NCBI RefSeq assembly: GCF_026914265.1
Contig: NC_069129.1
Location: 21,747,945-21,811,944 of the forward strand
Length of the DNA: 64,000 nt
From: Mya arenaria
Lineage: Eukaryota; Mollusca; Bivalvia; Myida; Myidae
Direction: 5' to 3'
This document shows, one piece after another, positions 61,120-64,000 of this stretch (positions are counted from its first letter, which is position 1; each line of letters begins with the position of its first letter). The position numbers and the translations under genes are program-made. The notes below the pieces were generated by a model. It had not been told where the DNA came from, did not search any database, and saw nothing but the letters and a program-made list of their open reading frames with translations.

Positions 61120-61395
61120 GATGGCTGCCAATAATTTCTTTAAACGTTCTTTGTTGTGGCGGTCACATGACTGCCATTCAATTTGTTGTCACTGCCATCA
61201 TTTTGGTTGGCACTGCCAACGTTTGGGGTGGCATTGTCATTATTTTCATGGCAGTAGCGTTCCGCCACCCTACGGTTGCAGTGCGAGTATAAAAGGGACA
61301 CGATTTTCGTTGGCAGTCAGTCTGAGTCAAGCCTTTGTTCAGAGATCACGTTACGTTCGACAAAGTAATAAAGCTGAGTTTTAATAAAAAATAAT
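61120..61395 (+). promoter_or_regulatory. Possible LTR promoter/polyadenylation region of a Gypsy element
   Basis: TATAAAAG at 61288-61295 is followed about 25-35 bases later by TCAGTCTGAGTC (possible start) and an AATAAA at 61367-61372. A TATA box with a closely following poly(A) signal is the U3-R-U5 arrangement of retrotransposon LTRs, and gag-like text follows from about 61840 in the same orientation. A second LTR and the exact LTR ends are not visible. The 87-codon ORF here is not trusted. Confidence 0.4.
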
Positions 61396-61839
61396 AACGA
61401 TAGTAATATTATAGAAGGGCTTTATATAATAATTACTCAGTAAGCATATAAGTTATGTGGCCTTGATTCAATTTAACATTTATTCGTATTTTTACAAACG
61501 TTTAATCTGGATACAATTTACATAGGCCTATAGCATTTACAGGACATATATGTATTGAAGTTATCAAGGACAGACAACTGTATTGAGCAAGTAGCGTGAC
61601 TTGTGTGTGTTATCTTGCTTAGATTGCAATTACTAGAACAAAACTGTTTTCAATACATGGTTGGAATTGGTACGGACTATAGAATTGTCTGCTTAATATC
61701 AGAGTTGAGTCGGTCACCTGAGAGCCAAACTGAGCTTGTTAGCACAGTTCACAAGAAGTTGAAACGGAATATTGCGTTTTAGATTGCGTCCACATACATT
61801 TGTGACAAGTAAATTTCACTAGCGTGAAACTAGGGTAAG

Positions 61840-63960
61840 CCCCCTACAATCTAATGTCAAAAGTGTGATTGGTTATTCTATACCAATCCAGTGATACGCA
61901 TCTACGCATAACATTGCAATCCACGAAAGCGACGAAGAGGTAACCTTCCAAAGAACTAGAAGCCGGACAAGGACGGGAGCACGAGATCAATTCGGCGAAC
62001 GAGAGGAGGGTGGCGACTGCAGCACATACCGCAACGCAAATCCTGATGAGCGACATACGCATCCTGACGTTAGCGAACCAGCCAAGACTCAAATGTCAGC
62101 AATGATGTCAGACATGGCTGGTGTTTAAAAGAGGTGGTTACCGAGCTACTGGTATTAAAAGCGGCCCAGTGTACCTATGTACTAGCGGAAGCACAAACAC
62201 CAGCGAAAAGTACCGACGAATGATGAGACCGGAACCAGAACCATGAAAACAGATGGGAAGCTGATGCAAATAACTCCCATTACAACCGGCGGGGTGAGGT
62301 TATAAACCAAGAGCATATGAGAGCCGGCCACATGGACGACAACTATGGCGCTGAGATGCCCGACCGGCAAATGGCGTTTGAAAGGCAAGGAGACACGCGG
62401 CGAGAGACAGGCGGCAAAACCAGCCTAACTTCAAATTGCAACCATTTACGGGAAAAGAGAACAGGAACGTCTGGTTGAAAACGTTTGATAAGATTGCTTT
62501 TATGTGAAGTACGAGGGTGCGTTTTCCAAACATGATTGGGAATTGGGACTCACTAATCTAGCAGAGCACCCAATCAACACAGGTGAGGCCCCGCCAGTAA
62601 AACAGCGGCACTGACGAGTTTAACTTGCGCATGCCGATAAAGAGAAAAGAGCGGTTGAGGAATTACTTCACAAAGGTGTAATACGCAAGAGCACATCCCC
62701 TTGGGCCTGACCAAACGTCCTCAAGAAAAAAAGTCGGTAGCCATACGACCAGGTGTAGATTACAGAAAGTTCAATGAGCTGGTGAAACCAGACGGCTTCC
62801 ATTTGCTTAGAATACAGGACTGTCTCGACGCAGTGGCAGGTTCCACCATATTTAGTAGTTTTGACCTAACAAGAGACTTATACCTCTCCAGATACCAGTA
62901 AAAAAGGACATCGCGAAAACTGCATTTTTCTGTAAATACTGACATTATGAGATGGTCCGTATGCCATTTGAACTTAACAATGCAAGCGGGACTTTCCACT
63001 GTGTTATGGAGCTCGCGCTGCAAGAACTCCATTGGGTCACCTGTCTTGTATATATAGATGACAATATCGTCTTCTGTCGCAGTTTTGATGAGCATGTGAC
63101 CAGAGCAGCAGAGGTTTTAGACAGTATTGTAGCAGCCGGTCTGAAGTAAAAGCCAGAGAAATGCCAGCTATTGCAGACCGAAGTAACGTTTCTCGGACAT
63201 GTGGTCTCTGCCAAGGTTTGGCGTCCCGACCCGACCAATGTGGCCAACATTCTAGCTTGGTCGCGGCCAGTCAACGCTAAAAAAGTAAAACATTTTGTAG
63301 CCACTTGGTCTTATTACCGACGTTTGTAGGAATACCGCAAAGATCGCTCATACGTTGACCGAGCTGACAGAAATCGACAAGCCATATGTATGGAGTGATG
63401 GATGTGAAAAGGCTTTCGCCAAATTGCAGAAGTGTTTGACAAGTCCTGATATTATTGGTCACCCTCGTTAAGATGCTGGACAGTTTATCTTAGATGTTGA
63501 CGCTTCCGGTACCGGCACAGGTGTGGTCTTGGCTCAAGTGCAAAATGGTCGAGAACGAGTATAGCTTTTGAAAGTCGTGGTTTTAACAGAGCGGAGCGCA
63601 ATTATTGTGTTAGAGATCCGGAATTGTTAGCAGTCATCTTTCTTCGTGCAGCATTTTTGTCAATACCTGTTAGGCCGGAGGTTCTGAGTTCGAACAGATC
63701 ACCAGGCCCTTGTTTGGTTATTCAGGCTGAAAAAGCCCACCGATTTAGTTACTAGGTGGCTAGAAATCCTGGTTTAATATCAATCGGAGATTAAGTACAG
63801 ACATGGTCGTCTTCAAGGTTATTGTGAGGCTTTGTCAATATGTCCTATGCATAGCGACTGCACGTGCGTCGCAGTTGACACCGAAGAGCCACTGAAATGC
63901 GGTCCATGCTCAAAGTGAAACAGACGAGCGCAGCTTATGCGTTTAGAACCACCGTCTACG
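61840..63960 (+). mobile_element. Decayed Gypsy-type LTR retrotransposon (gag remnant, reverse transcriptase, RNase H, zinc region)
   Basis: Gag-like LQPFTGKENRNVWLKTFDKI at about 62434-62495. After a deletion of protease it jumps to the pre-RT linker LAEHPINTGEAPPVKQR (about 62560-62610) and HKGVIRKSTSPWA (about 62672-62708). Reverse transcriptase follows with VDYRKFNELV (62755), SSFDLT, MVRMPFELNNASGTF (62952), catalytic YIDD (63050-63061), FLGHVVSA (63190), then an RNase H-like DVDASGTGTG (63494) and a Cys-rich CGPCSKC near 63900. Stops and frameshifts interrupt it throughout. Non-functional. It continues beyond 64000 or is truncated there. Confidence 0.8.
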
Positions 63961-64000
63961 GTCAGAAGTGAAGTGACCAATACCCAGAAATCAATCGTTT

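Overview
The window reads as nuclear DNA of a mollusc, most likely a bivalve. It is AT-rich, has split genes with canonical GT-AG introns, and is full of short tandem-cored mobile elements, foldback MITEs, tRNA-derived SINEs, LINE fragments and a decayed Gypsy element. The animal assignment rests on a Flightless-1 start, two Patched-family genes, an animal-type polyketide synthase start, and FLYWCH and SWIM remnants. The bivalve assignment is an inference from the type of repeat.

Layout. 0.9-2.3 kb (minus): three exons of a small secreted-looking precursor ending in a strongly cationic, cecropin/styelin-like peptide. 3.5-12.6 kb: a palindromic MITE, a 43-bp minisatellite, a SINE, a decayed coding stretch, a long hairpin and a 66-bp minisatellite whose unit is open on both strands. 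12.9-16.8 kb (minus): two decayed LINEs lying end to end. 17.3-22.7 kb (plus): the first four coding exons of Flightless-1, with a possible small gene in intron 1. 22.8-38.9 kb: a dense block of tandem-cored elements, including a three-deep nest, a 99-bp TIR element, and a broken PHD/SAP/SWIM gene. 40.3 kb: an internally deleted FLYWCH-type fragment. 42.3-51.3 kb (minus): two neighbouring Patched-domain genes, rebuilt here exon by exon (838 and 932 codons). 56.1-60.2 kb (plus): the first four exons of a type I polyketide synthase, down to its active-site cysteine, continuing beyond the window. 61.1-64 kb: a possible LTR promoter and a decayed Gypsy gag-pol.

The most notable observations are these. 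(i) The downstream Patched paralogue has lost every acidic residue of the proton-relay motifs by Asp-to-Asn change while keeping an open frame and matching intron phases. (ii) There is a candidate antimicrobial-peptide gene. (iii) At least five unrelated tandem-cored repeat families share one 3' end design (short inverted repeat, then hairpin, then a CTTGTT-like tail), which suggests a common Helentron-like replication machinery.

The genes shown do not form a pathway. They are ordinary, independently expressed animal genes set in repeat-rich DNA. All homology statements come from pattern recognition; no database search was possible.
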